Of a stretch of DNA of 64,000 nucleotides, positions 9,561-17,170 are shown in pieces. A program made the position numbers and the translations under genes. The DNA comes from a bacterium SCSIO 12741 (lineage in GTDB: Bacteria; Bacteroidota; Bacteroidia; Flavobacteriales_G; Salibacteraceae). The notes under the pieces are model-generated. The model saw only the letters and a list, made by a program, of their open reading frames with translations, did no database searches and was not told the origin of the DNA. Positions within the stretch are counted from its first letter, which is position 1; each line of letters starts with the position of its first letter. The stretch spans positions 434,001-498,000 of the forward strand of contig CP073749.1 of the NCBI GenBank assembly GCA_024398055.1, in the 5' to 3' direction.

Positions 9561-9574
9561 TATCAACGTTGATA
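9561..9574. promoter_or_regulatory. 14-bp perfect palindrome, candidate operator
   Basis: TATCAACGTTGATA is its own reverse complement. It lies 10 bp upstream (in transcription sense) of the -7 element of the 9203 gene, roughly covering the -33 region, as expected for a repressor or activator site. The regulator is unknown. Confidence 0.5.
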
Positions 9575-9686
9575 TTTTTAATCGCAATGTGTTAGGTATT
9601 ATACCATTTTAACACTTACGCATAGGAATACGCATCCTTGGAAATAAGGTTCCATGATGTTCAAAAAAACTCAGAAAAAAAGGGGA

Positions 9687-10568
9687 CTACTTTCCGGGAA
9701 GTAAGGCTTCTTCTACGTTACCGCGAATTTTAACACTCAATTCGTCCGTCGGCAAGTCATTGTCGTCACGGCCAAATGGATCTTCAATTTCTTCAGCGAT
9801 TAACTCAGTGCTTACCAACAGGTAAAAGATGATCAACACAATTGGAATGGTCCAATATTGAGTCAACGTGATCAATCCAAAGGGTAAGGAAACCGAATAG
9901 ATGAAGATAAATTTCTTGATGAACATGTTGTAAGATCTTGGAATCGGAGTGTTTCTAATTCGCTCACAAGCACCGATAATGTTCATGAGTTTTTGCGCAT
10001 CCTGATCGATAACAATCATTTGCTCACCAGTAATATCTCCATCTTTCAACAGGCGATTCAAGCGCTTGTAGATGAGATCTACCATGTACATGGGCTTGTG
10101 GCCTTTTTTCATCATAGCCTCTTTCAACCCACCTTCTTCCAGCTCTTGAATTTCATCCATGTTCACTCCTTCTCTCAGGTGCTCTTTCATGGCAAACACG
10201 AAGTTGCTGATCAGCCGTGCAAAGGCTACGCGGTCCTTTTGATGCTCAGGACCAACCAATCCATCGATCTTAAGAGCCAGGTTACGACAGCAGTTTACCA
10301 AAGCTCCCCATTGTTTTCGACCTTCCCACCAGCGATCGTAGGCCGTGTTGGTTCGAAACACCAGGAACAAACCGAGTACAATACCCAGAATATTATGAAT
10401 GGTGGTAGCTCCCTTGTACTCAAAGGTCCAATAGTGCTCCATTATCAAAACAATGGCCGTGGTATAAACGGCAAGTAGAATCATGGCCGGAGCCAATTGT
10501 TTGTAAATCGCTTTGCTGTAATTATTAAAAATTAGTGCAAACCAACTGTGTGGGTCATATGATGCCAT
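9687..10568 (-). CDS. Bestrophin-family (UPF0187/YneE-like) ion channel
   Basis: 293-aa integral membrane protein of the bacterial bestrophin family, likely an anion or cation channel in the inner membrane. It has paired hydrophobic segments near the N-terminus (AMILLAVYTTAIVLIM) and centre (FIFIYSVSLPFGLITL, IPIVLIIFYLLVSTE). Family motifs are FRTNTAYDRWWEGRKQWG, IPRSYNMFIKKF and the end-of-domain EEIEDPFGRDDNDLP. I chose the ATG at 10568 (MASYDPHSW). The in-frame ATG at 10604 lies upstream of the predicted transcription start set by the -7 element at 10592-10599. Confidence 0.92.
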   Translation of the reverse strand: MASYDPHSWFALIFNNYSKAIYKQLAPAMILLAVYTTAIVLIMEHYWTFEYKGATTIHNILGIVLGLFLVFRTNTAYDRWWEGRKQWGALVNCCRNLALKIDGLVGPEHQKDRVAFARLISNFVFAMKEHLREGVNMDEIQELEEGGLKEAMMKKGHKPMYMVDLIYKRLNRLLKDGDITGEQMIVIDQDAQKLMNIIGACERIRNTPIPRSYNMFIKKFIFIYSVSLPFGLITLTQYWTIPIVLIIFYLLVSTELIAEEIEDPFGRDDNDLPTDELSVKIRGNVEEALLPGK

Positions 10569-10591
10569 AGTCAAGTCAAGTATGAACAGGT

Positions 10592-10599
10592 CAAATATA
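10592..10599 (-). promoter_or_regulatory. -7 promoter element of the bestrophin gene
   Basis: TATATTTG on the minus strand matches TAnnTTTG. The predicted start is near 10586, about 20 nt before the chosen ATG. Confidence 0.5.
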
Positions 10600-10604
10600 A
10601 ACAA

Positions 10605-10901
10605 GCATCGTTAAGGTTCGAAAGATCAAAAGAATAAAGCTTTAGCCAAGAAAAAACCATAAGCTGACGGATAAAAAACATATGGTGACAAGCAAAACAG
10701 ACGAGCCAAAGACCTTTGTTGGGTAAACCTTAATTCACTAATTATGAAATCATTCAACCTAACTGGAACGCAGCGTCCACGATCTCACCATTCCTTTAAA
10801 ATTCACATTTATCTAACTACCCAACTTAAAACAGATTCCGACGAAAATCGGTCAACCAACCTCCTTTAATACTTCCCAATTCCTAATAAATAGAAACTAA
10901 A
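10605..10901. other. Intergenic region between divergent genes
   Basis: About 300 bp separates the bestrophin gene (minus) from the PKD/T9SS gene (plus). It holds the bestrophin promoter. On the plus strand there is a short reading frame from the ATG at 10744 (41 codons) with no recognisable protein features. No clear plus-strand -7/-33 pair was found, although a GACCTTTG at about 10707 is one mismatch from consensus. Confidence 0.4.
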
Positions 10902-13457
10902 ATGAAATCGAATAGAATACTCATAAGCCTTGGACTGCTGCTTGCCTTTGCATTTGGTCTGCAGGCTCAAACTGATTATGAAAAGCGCCTGGAAAGAATG
11001 CACCAGGAAGAAGGCAAGATCAAACTCTTTATTCAAGAGCATCTAAATGATCCAATTCCCGAGTCACATTTGGATCAATTTTACCACCATTATGAACACG
11101 AGGACGAACATCACGGATCGTTTCATTTTGATGAGGCCCAAAAGGAAGCCCACCTGGAAACACTAAAAAAGCAGTATTGGAGAGTTCAATATTTTATTGA
11201 AAACCCGGATGCCTATGGTGTTTTTGAAGCCAAAGCTGTGGCCAATTGCAACAACGGAGATTTTGAACTCGGCAATTTTACCGGATATTCTTTGGCTTCG
11301 GGCAATTCGGAAGCGGGTAACGGCTACAGCGGAGGGGAATGCAGCTTTGTTCCTACTACCACCTTTGGGTCACTGACTCCTGAGACCCCACTTATCAATA
11401 CGGATAATTTGGACATTGTTGGCGTTGGAACTGATCCCTACGCTCCCATTCAGCAGATCAACCCGGCACCGGGATTAGGTGGAAACTATGCTGCCAGAAT
11501 CAATGGAGGAAAACCTCTTGCTAATCCTTTGGGGCCATTAGGTCCTTGTCGCCCCTACCAAGGTGTAAATCGTTTGTCACGAACCGTAACCCTTACCTCA
11601 TCAGAGATTGAAGAAATTGGCTTTTATTATGCCCTGGTTCTTGAATATCCTAACCATGTCAATGGAAATCCTTTCTTTTTGGCACGTGCTCTGGATGCTT
11701 CCGGCAACGAGCTGGATAGAGTCTGTCGGGTTTCGGATCCAAGTAGCCCCTTCTTCGGCAATGTTCCCTTCACAACTTATGGGGGATGCTCCATATCTCA
11801 AGTGGTCTATTCGGACTGGACCTGCGACGAGCTTGAAGTTAGTGGATCTCCTGGAGATGTAATTACTCTGGAATTTTACGCCGTTGACTGTGCCGCCGGT
11901 GCTCACTTTGGATACGCCTATGTAGATGACATCTGCGAACCTTGTATCGCCGACTCCTGCAACTTTACCGGAAGCATCGATCTAAATCCATCGGACACCT
12001 GCTTTACTGATAGCACTTACACCGTTTGCGGTTCGTTCGAAATGGCGGTGGTTGCCTGTACTTCAGCAACGGTGAATAGCATCACGCTTAACGTGATTCA
12101 AGGAGCCACATCTTACCCAGTAACCGTTACCCCTGTGATTAATATGGTGGATCAAACCTTCTGTTTTACCCTTACCGAAGCCGATTTCCCTTTTCCATCA
12201 GGTTCATACGACTTTGAAGTAGCCATAGAATTTGGATTAACCGGTGGTACTCACACCGAAACAGACATACATACACAACCGGGAATTGAAAACGATGTAA
12301 GTTTCGATTGCTGCGACTTTGTTCCCGTCATCACCTTTGCTGGAGACACTTGTTACGACCCTTGTGAAAATCCGGAAATTCCAGTTACACTCTACGTAAT
12401 TGACGCGGTGACCGGTGAAGCGCTTACCTCCCCTCCTTATACCTTCTTGTGGGATGATGGAGCCACCACACACTTTACCTCCGGTTTTGTCAATACCCCG
12501 GTTTCGGTTACCGTTACAGATACCGAAGAGTGCTCCGCCGTTGATTCCATTCTTATCGAATGCGACACCTGCCATTGCGAGCTCAATTATTTTAACCTGG
12601 CTATCGATTGGATCAACCGATGTGAAGTTTCATTTTCGGTTGGTGGATTCAGTTTTACAGACACCAATTGTTACATCTCGCATATTAACTGGGATTTTGG
12701 TGATGGAAACACAACCACACTGGCTCCAGGTACAAGTCCCGTTCACACCTATTCGGGCAGTGGTGATTACCTGGTTTGTGCTACGGCAGTAGTTCAGTCC
12801 ACCCTCGATCAAGGATGTTTTGACACGTTGACCAGATGCGTCATTGCCCATGTGACCAATTGCCAACCTTGCGACTGTGACATCAGTGATTTCACCCTAT
12901 TGAACCCGAACATAAATGGCTGTACGGCCGCCTTTTCAGCGATCAGTCCTGTAATCAGTTCCTCCGATTGCCAACCGACCAACATTATCTGGGACTTTGG
13001 CGATGGTGGGGTTGTTACTCTTCCTTACAACGTGAGCCCAGTTCACAACTACAGTTCAAACGGCGTTTATACGGTGTGTGCGACCTACTTTGTGCAATCC
13101 ACCTCAAATCCAAATTGCATAGATCATATCACGAAGTGCATCACCATTACGATTAACAATTGCCACCACAATACACCGCAGGCACCAAATGGCAATAGTT
13201 CATCCACTCACGGTGAACTTCAGGTTTATCCGAATCCCACTGACGGAGACTTGCACGTTCAATTTCAATCGGATCAGGCGCAAACCCTTGTCCTGGAAAT
13301 TTTGACGGTAGATGGCCAGGTATTAAGCCGACAGGAACAACTTTATGACTCAGAAGAGATTAAGGTTAGTACCCACACCCTTTCTCCGGGCAGTTATCTT
13401 CTTAAAGTTATACCGGACCTTGGGAACCCGATAACCCAATCGTTTATTAAGGAATAG
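10902..13457 (+). CDS. Secreted PKD-domain protein with T9SS C-terminal sorting domain
   Basis: 851-aa extracellular or surface protein. The signal peptide is residues 1-22 (LGLLLAFAFGLQAQ). A long Cys-rich region of adhesin-like beta domains follows. Two PKD-type domains carry WDFGDG (about 597 and 697), and the C-terminal T9SS sorting domain begins at LQVYPNPTDG (about 773). The T9SS domain directs export and attachment at the cell surface. The function is probably adhesion or structural; no catalytic motif was seen. The gene stands alone and ends at a strong bidirectional terminator. Confidence 0.88.
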   Translation: MKSNRILISLGLLLAFAFGLQAQTDYEKRLERMHQEEGKIKLFIQEHLNDPIPESHLDQFYHHYEHEDEHHGSFHFDEAQKEAHLETLKKQYWRVQYFIENPDAYGVFEAKAVANCNNGDFELGNFTGYSLASGNSEAGNGYSGGECSFVPTTTFGSLTPETPLINTDNLDIVGVGTDPYAPIQQINPAPGLGGNYAARINGGKPLANPLGPLGPCRPYQGVNRLSRTVTLTSSEIEEIGFYYALVLEYPNHVNGNPFFLARALDASGNELDRVCRVSDPSSPFFGNVPFTTYGGCSISQVVYSDWTCDELEVSGSPGDVITLEFYAVDCAAGAHFGYAYVDDICEPCIADSCNFTGSIDLNPSDTCFTDSTYTVCGSFEMAVVACTSATVNSITLNVIQGATSYPVTVTPVINMVDQTFCFTLTEADFPFPSGSYDFEVAIEFGLTGGTHTETDIHTQPGIENDVSFDCCDFVPVITFAGDTCYDPCENPEIPVTLYVIDAVTGEALTSPPYTFLWDDGATTHFTSGFVNTPVSVTVTDTEECSAVDSILIECDTCHCELNYFNLAIDWINRCEVSFSVGGFSFTDTNCYISHINWDFGDGNTTTLAPGTSPVHTYSGSGDYLVCATAVVQSTLDQGCFDTLTRCVIAHVTNCQPCDCDISDFTLLNPNINGCTAAFSAISPVISSSDCQPTNIIWDFGDGGVVTLPYNVSPVHNYSSNGVYTVCATYFVQSTSNPNCIDHITKCITITINNCHHNTPQAPNGNSSSTHGELQVYPNPTDGDLHVQFQSDQAQTLVLEILTVDGQVLSRQEQLYDSEEIKVSTHTLSPGSYLLKVIPDLGNPITQSFIKE

Positions 13458-13475
13458 ACAACCAGCGAAATGGGT

Positions 13476-13520
13476 AAAAAAAAGAGGACGATCCTATATA
13501 GGTCGTCCTCTTTCTATTTT
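13476..13520. terminator. Bidirectional terminator
   Basis: An 11-bp stem (AAAGAGGACGA / TCGTCCTCTTT, 13481-13513) has an inner CCTATATAGG stem and A/T-rich flanks on both sides. It lies between the convergent PKD/T9SS gene and kdsC and can serve both. Confidence 0.88.
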
Positions 13521-13541
13521 ATCGTTATCGATTTTGAGAAA

Positions 13542-14255
13542 TCAAATTACATGATGCTCAGCCACCGCCCCTTCTTTATTCATGGAGTAGAGCGTGGTTA
13601 ACTGGCTATTTCGCTGACCAAGATAGTTTGCATAAGAATCGCTAAAAGCGATACGGTTATCAAATATTTCCTGGTGGCGACCTGAAAGCCCCATCAACAA
13701 TTCACAGGATTCTCTTACACCATGTTCTTCTCCACTACCCCCGGTTTCGTAATGAGCCAGGTGTTTGCTTCGAACGTATTCCGCAAACAAAATTTTGGAC
13801 GAAGAATGAATGAAGATTTTAACCCCCGCTTCTCGAGCCACAGGAATATCGAGCACATCATCGTAGAAAAAGGCTACTTCTTCTGCTTTCAAGGAATTGA
13901 GCTCCAGAAAATGCTTCCAGGCCAAGGTCTTATTAGGAACCTTAAAATAGACTTGATTGAAATGCTCACGTCCGGCTAAATCGTAAGCCGCTTGATTATC
14001 GGCTCCCGTCAAAATAGCGGTAATGGGAACTTGCCCGTTGGACTCCAGATACTTTCCAAAGCGCATCAAATTGGTGCCCATGGAATCAATTTCGGAGAAC
14101 CCGCTGGAAGCATTTCCCCCTTTCCATCCGGAGTTGAACACACCATCCCAATCAAACAAAAAGGCTTTCACCTGGCTGTATCGTTCGACCAGCTCGTTGA
14201 CAGAAATGTGAAACTTCCCTCCCCTTTCGAGGAAAAGGGTTGCTATGTCGTCCAT
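13542..14255 (-). CDS. kdsC: KdsC-type HAD phosphatase (Kdo-8-phosphate phosphatase)
   Basis: HAD-superfamily hydrolase expected to dephosphorylate Kdo-8-phosphate to Kdo. Motif I FDWDGVFNSG (about 35-44), motif II ILTG, the Lys region KVPNKTLAW and motif IV FFYDDVLDIPVA are all in order. The KdsC-like tail SGEEHGVRESCELLMGL matches the GGxGxVRExxxLLL tail that closes the KdsC active site. At 237 aa it is longer than E. coli KdsC (about 188), with extra N- and C-terminal segments. It lies 15 bp downstream of the aldolase-CBS gene in the kds operon, which supports the assignment. Divergence from classical KdsC leaves a related 2-keto-sugar phosphatase possible. Confidence 0.82.
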   Translation of the reverse strand: MDDIATLFLERGGKFHISVNELVERYSQVKAFLFDWDGVFNSGWKGGNASSGFSEIDSMGTNLMRFGKYLESNGQVPITAILTGADNQAAYDLAGREHFNQVYFKVPNKTLAWKHFLELNSLKAEEVAFFYDDVLDIPVAREAGVKIFIHSSSKILFAEYVRSKHLAHYETGGSGEEHGVRESCELLMGLSGRHQEIFDNRIAFSDSYANYLGQRNSQLTTLYSMNKEGAVAEHHVI

Positions 14256-14270
14256 AATTTCTGGGTTTTA

Positions 14271-15281
14271 TTAACCCGCCAAGTCCTGGATATCCAGCAC
14301 ACCGATAGGCTGACCGTTTTCCAGCACCAACAAGTTGTCTACGTGAGTCTTCTTGAATACTCCGTTGGCTTCTTCCAATAGAGCTGAAGATTCGATAGAA
14401 ACAGGCGTACCGTAATCCACATCGGCCAAGGTCATGTTCATGATGTTTCCACCAGCAGTACCCATCAAACGACGAAGATCGCCATCTGTAAAGATACCAG
14501 CCATAGAACCATCAGCATTCATTACCACGATGCAGCCAAATCCATATTCAGTCATCTTGATCACCGCTTCAGGAAGTGGCGTGTTGATGGCAACAGTAGG
14601 ATTCACATTGCTAATCGCAGACTTAACCGTGTTTGTAATCAAACGGGTGTGCTCAAAGAATTGATCCGTTCCAACGCGGGTAAAGTTGTTGTCGGTCAAT
14701 TGCTTCATCACTTTCCAAGGTACCGTACAAACGTGTACACCGGCGTTGATCGCATTGCGAACGTGCTCAGCGTGACGTACCGAGGAGAACATGATTTTAG
14801 AATCGTAGTGGTAGTAGTTAACCGCATTCACACATTGCTCAATCAAGCCCAAGGCATCGTGACCTTGATCCTGAAGACGTCCAACCAATGGACATACGTA
14901 GGTAGCACCCGCTTCCATGGCCATATAAGCTTGCTGGAGGGTGTACACCAAGTGAACGTTTACCATGATATCGCGATCGGCAAGCATTTTACAAGCTCTC
15001 ACCCCTTCCAGAGAAACGGGAATTTTGAACACTGTTTTTTCCTTGCTCAAGCCCATGTCGAGCTGACGATCGGCTTCTGCTACGATTTCCTCAGCTGTAG
15101 AACCCAGGGCTTCAATCTGAAGGATAGGCACCATGTCAGCCAGTTTGAGAATCATTTCATCCAGATCGGTCACTCCTTCACGGTGCATGAAGGTAGGAGT
15201 AGTAGTCAATCCGGTAAGGAAACCTAATTTAAAGGCTCCTTCAATTTCATTGATATCGGCAGAATCGAGGTATAATTCCAT
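14271..15281 (-). CDS. FSA/transaldolase-like aldolase fused to a KdsD-type CBS pair
   Basis: 336-aa fusion. Residues 1-215 are a fructose-6-phosphate-aldolase/TalC-type TIM barrel: MELYLDSAD start with Asp6, TTTPT (26-30), Schiff-base Lys86 in FKIPVSLEG, YVCPLVGR (128-135). Residues about 232-336 are two CBS domains whose GIFTDGDLRR and closing PIGVLDIQDL match the CBS tail of arabinose-5-phosphate isomerases (KdsD/KpsF). The SIS isomerase domain is absent. By eye against E. coli FSA, Asn28 is Thr, Ala129 is Cys and Tyr131 is Leu. Its place between kdsC and kdsA suggests it supplies arabinose 5-phosphate, perhaps by aldol addition of glycolaldehyde to glyceraldehyde 3-phosphate. The fold is certain; the reaction is inference. 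Confidence 0.85.
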   Translation of the reverse strand: MELYLDSADINEIEGAFKLGFLTGLTTTPTFMHREGVTDLDEMILKLADMVPILQIEALGSTAEEIVAEADRQLDMGLSKEKTVFKIPVSLEGVRACKMLADRDIMVNVHLVYTLQQAYMAMEAGATYVCPLVGRLQDQGHDALGLIEQCVNAVNYYHYDSKIMFSSVRHAEHVRNAINAGVHVCTVPWKVMKQLTDNNFTRVGTDQFFEHTRLITNTVKSAISNVNPTVAINTPLPEAVIKMTEYGFGCIVVMNADGSMAGIFTDGDLRRLMGTAGGNIMNMTLADVDYGTPVSIESSALLEEANGVFKKTHVDNLLVLENGQPIGVLDIQDLAG

Positions 15282-15331
15282 GTTGTTTTGTTGTTACGTG
15301 AATGGGAATATAGGAGTTCCGAGAGGCAATA

Positions 15332-16180
15332 TTAAGAATTCACAACTTTCTCTCGGTAATTCACTTCTAAATTATGTATGTCAATTAACGGTTTAATAAA
15401 CTCTTCCAGGTCGTATACGCAAAGTTGACTGGCAGCATCGCACAAAGCTTTTTCCGGTTCGGGATGCGTTTCAATAAATACACCATCCACTCCGGCAGCT
15501 ACACCTGCACGAGCAATGGTAGGCAAGAACTCACGGTTTCCACCTTTAGGATCCGCACTTGGAATTCCATACTTACGAATGGAGTGCGTAATGTCGAATA
15601 CCACCGGGTAACCGGATTGACGCAAATGGTAGAAACTTCTGGGATCAACAATCAAGTCGTTGTATCCGAAGGTGTACCCTCTTTCGGTCAATATCACTTG
15701 ACTGTTTCCTGATTCTTCCAGTTTTTGAACCGGCTTAATCATGTTTTCAGGAGCCAGGAATTGTCCATGTTTCAGGTTAACTACCTTACCGGTTTTAGCA
15801 GACTCAACAAGCAACTCCGATTGCATACACAAGTAGGCAGGAATCTGAATTACATCCAACACTTCGCCAGCTGGTGCTGCTTGAGAAGGATTGTGAATGT
15901 CACTCAACAGGGTAAAACCAAAATCGTCTTTGATGCGCTGAAGCATTTTCAGGCCTTCATCCAATCCCGGTCCCTGGTAATACTTAAGGGAAGAACGGTT
16001 GTCTTTGGTAAAGGAAGATTTGTAAATGATTTTCAGGTTCATCCGCTCAGAAACCTCTTTTAGCTTCTCGGCGGTCTTTAACATCACCTGCTCATCTTCA
16101 ATCACACAAGGTCCTGAAATGAGAAAGAGCTCATCGGAACCGCAGGAGATATCTCCTACCTGAATTATTTTTTCGGACAT
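15332..16180 (-). CDS. kdsA: 3-deoxy-8-phosphooctulonate synthase (Kdo-8-P synthase), metal-dependent type
   Basis: Condenses arabinose 5-phosphate with PEP to Kdo-8-phosphate, the first committed Kdo step. The 282-aa length is normal. Family blocks are present: KSSFTKDNRSS, LLSDIH, LKHGQFLAPENM, VFDITHSIRKYG and the C-terminal DGVFIETHPEPEKALCD. The N-terminal LISGPCVIE has Cys where metal-independent enzymes have Asn, so this should be the metal-dependent class. It is in an operon with kdsB upstream (separated by heptad element B) and the aldolase-CBS gene downstream (50 bp). Confidence 0.96.
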   Translation of the reverse strand: MSEKIIQVGDISCGSDELFLISGPCVIEDEQVMLKTAEKLKEVSERMNLKIIYKSSFTKDNRSSLKYYQGPGLDEGLKMLQRIKDDFGFTLLSDIHNPSQAAPAGEVLDVIQIPAYLCMQSELLVESAKTGKVVNLKHGQFLAPENMIKPVQKLEESGNSQVILTERGYTFGYNDLIVDPRSFYHLRQSGYPVVFDITHSIRKYGIPSADPKGGNREFLPTIARAGVAAGVDGVFIETHPEPEKALCDAASQLCVYDLEEFIKPLIDIHNLEVNYREKVVNS

Positions 16181-16217
16181 ACTACCGGTTTAAATTTCAG
16201 CGGCAAAAATAGACTAA

Positions 16218-16266
16218 TTCGAAATTTGAATGTTGAATTTTCAACGCTCAATTTTCAATCTGATCG
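16218..16266. repeat. Heptad inverted-repeat element B
   Basis: Seven consecutive 7-bp units in one register: TTCGAAA, TTTGAAT, GTTGAAT, TTTCAAC, GCTCAAT, TTTCAAT, CTGATCG. The centre forms a hairpin (16226-16237 pairing with 16240-16251, 10 of 12 positions). It lies between kdsB and kdsA, two genes of the same operon, so it would be part of the mRNA. Confidence 0.65.
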
Positions 16267-16320
16267 CAATTGGGTCAGGAATCGAGGATTTAACCTGCAA
16301 ACGGCCTCCAAATCTACGGC

Positions 16321-17091
16321 TTACCGTTCTCCTTCTTCCCTACTTTTCAGGAGGTACCGAACCTTTTCCAGATCGTCGATGGTGTCAACTGGAATGGAGT
16401 CGTGATCGGTGATTTCGATACGGATGGAATTTCCGTTTTCAATCCAGCGATTTTGCTCGAGTGATTCCATCTTTTCTAAATTGGACATGGGTAGCCCGGC
16501 AAATTCTTTCAAGGCTTCATAGGAATAGCCGTACAGCCCGATGTGCTTGTAGAAAGTATTGAACTCCATCCAGCGGGTTTTATGTACTCCTCTGATGTGG
16601 GGAATTACCGCCCGACTGAAATAAAGCGCTTCCTTTCTTCGGTTGAATACCACAAAGACTTCGCTCTCATTAAACAGATCTTCCTGAGAGCTCACGGGCA
16701 ATACCAAAGTGGCCAATTGCGTATTGGGTTGCTCAAAACAGCTCAGCAAATCCCTAAGTTGTTGAGGGTCGAGCATAGGCTCGTCGCCTTGTACGTTGAC
16801 TATAATATCAAAGGATTCCCCGGTCAATTCCATGATACGCTCATAGGCCTCTAAGCATCGGGTAGTACCATTCTCATGATCCGGTGAGGTCATAATTACG
16901 TTTCCACCAAATTCAACCACCGCCATTTTGATCCGCTCATCATCCGTTGCAACGAATACAGTATCAATAGCTTGACGCGTTTGTTCGTAGACCCGTTGGA
17001 TCATCGTTTTACCCAAAATATCAACCAATGGTTTTCCCTCCAGGCGAGTGGATCCATATCGAGCGGGAATAATGGCTACGGCTTTCTTCAT
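16321..17091 (-). CDS. kdsB: 3-deoxy-manno-octulosonate cytidylyltransferase (CMP-Kdo/CMP-Kdo8N synthetase)
   Basis: Activates Kdo, or here probably Kdo8N, with CTP to the CMP-sugar used by the Kdo transferase. It has 256 aa with the nucleotide-binding IIPARYGSTRLEGKPL at the N-terminus, VQGDEPML in the middle, and TFYKHIGLYGYS plus EKMESLEQNRWIENG near the end, all KdsB hallmarks. I chose the ATG at 17091 because the in-frame ATG at 17121 lies upstream of the promoter -7 element at 17108-17115. It is the first gene of the minus-strand kds operon. Linkage to kdnA/kdnB suggests the amino sugar is the true substrate, as in Shewanella; this is inference. Confidence 0.95.
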   Translation of the reverse strand: MKKAVAIIPARYGSTRLEGKPLVDILGKTMIQRVYEQTRQAIDTVFVATDDERIKMAVVEFGGNVIMTSPDHENGTTRCLEAYERIMELTGESFDIIVNVQGDEPMLDPQQLRDLLSCFEQPNTQLATLVLPVSSQEDLFNESEVFVVFNRRKEALYFSRAVIPHIRGVHKTRWMEFNTFYKHIGLYGYSYEALKEFAGLPMSNLEKMESLEQNRWIENGNSIRIEITDHDSIPVDTIDDLEKVRYLLKSREEGER

Positions 17092-17107
17092 TCCTTGGAA
17101 TTTGGCA

Positions 17108-17115
17108 CAAATATA
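17108..17115 (-). promoter_or_regulatory. -7 promoter element of the kds operon
   Basis: TATATTTG on the minus strand is a perfect TAnnTTTG match. It predicts a transcription start near 17102, about 11 nt before the kdsB ATG at 17091. Only 15 bp separate it from the opposing kdnA element. Confidence 0.55.
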
Positions 17116-17130
17116 GAGCAAACTTTATCC

Positions 17131-17138
17131 TACTTTTG
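17131..17138 (+). promoter_or_regulatory. -7 promoter element of kdnAB
   Basis: TACTTTTG on the plus strand matches TAnnTTTG. The predicted start near 17144 gives a leader of about 26 nt before the ATG at 17171. It is back to back with the kds operon promoter. Confidence 0.55.
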
Positions 17139-17170
17139 TGCCCTTTAACAGCTTAAATCAAAACGTCACT

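Noticed and set aside
10744-10869. 41-codon reading frame upstream of the PKD/T9SS gene
   Set aside because: It has no signal peptide, domain or convincing promoter, and the composition looks like untranslated leader. It is mentioned only in the intergenic entry.
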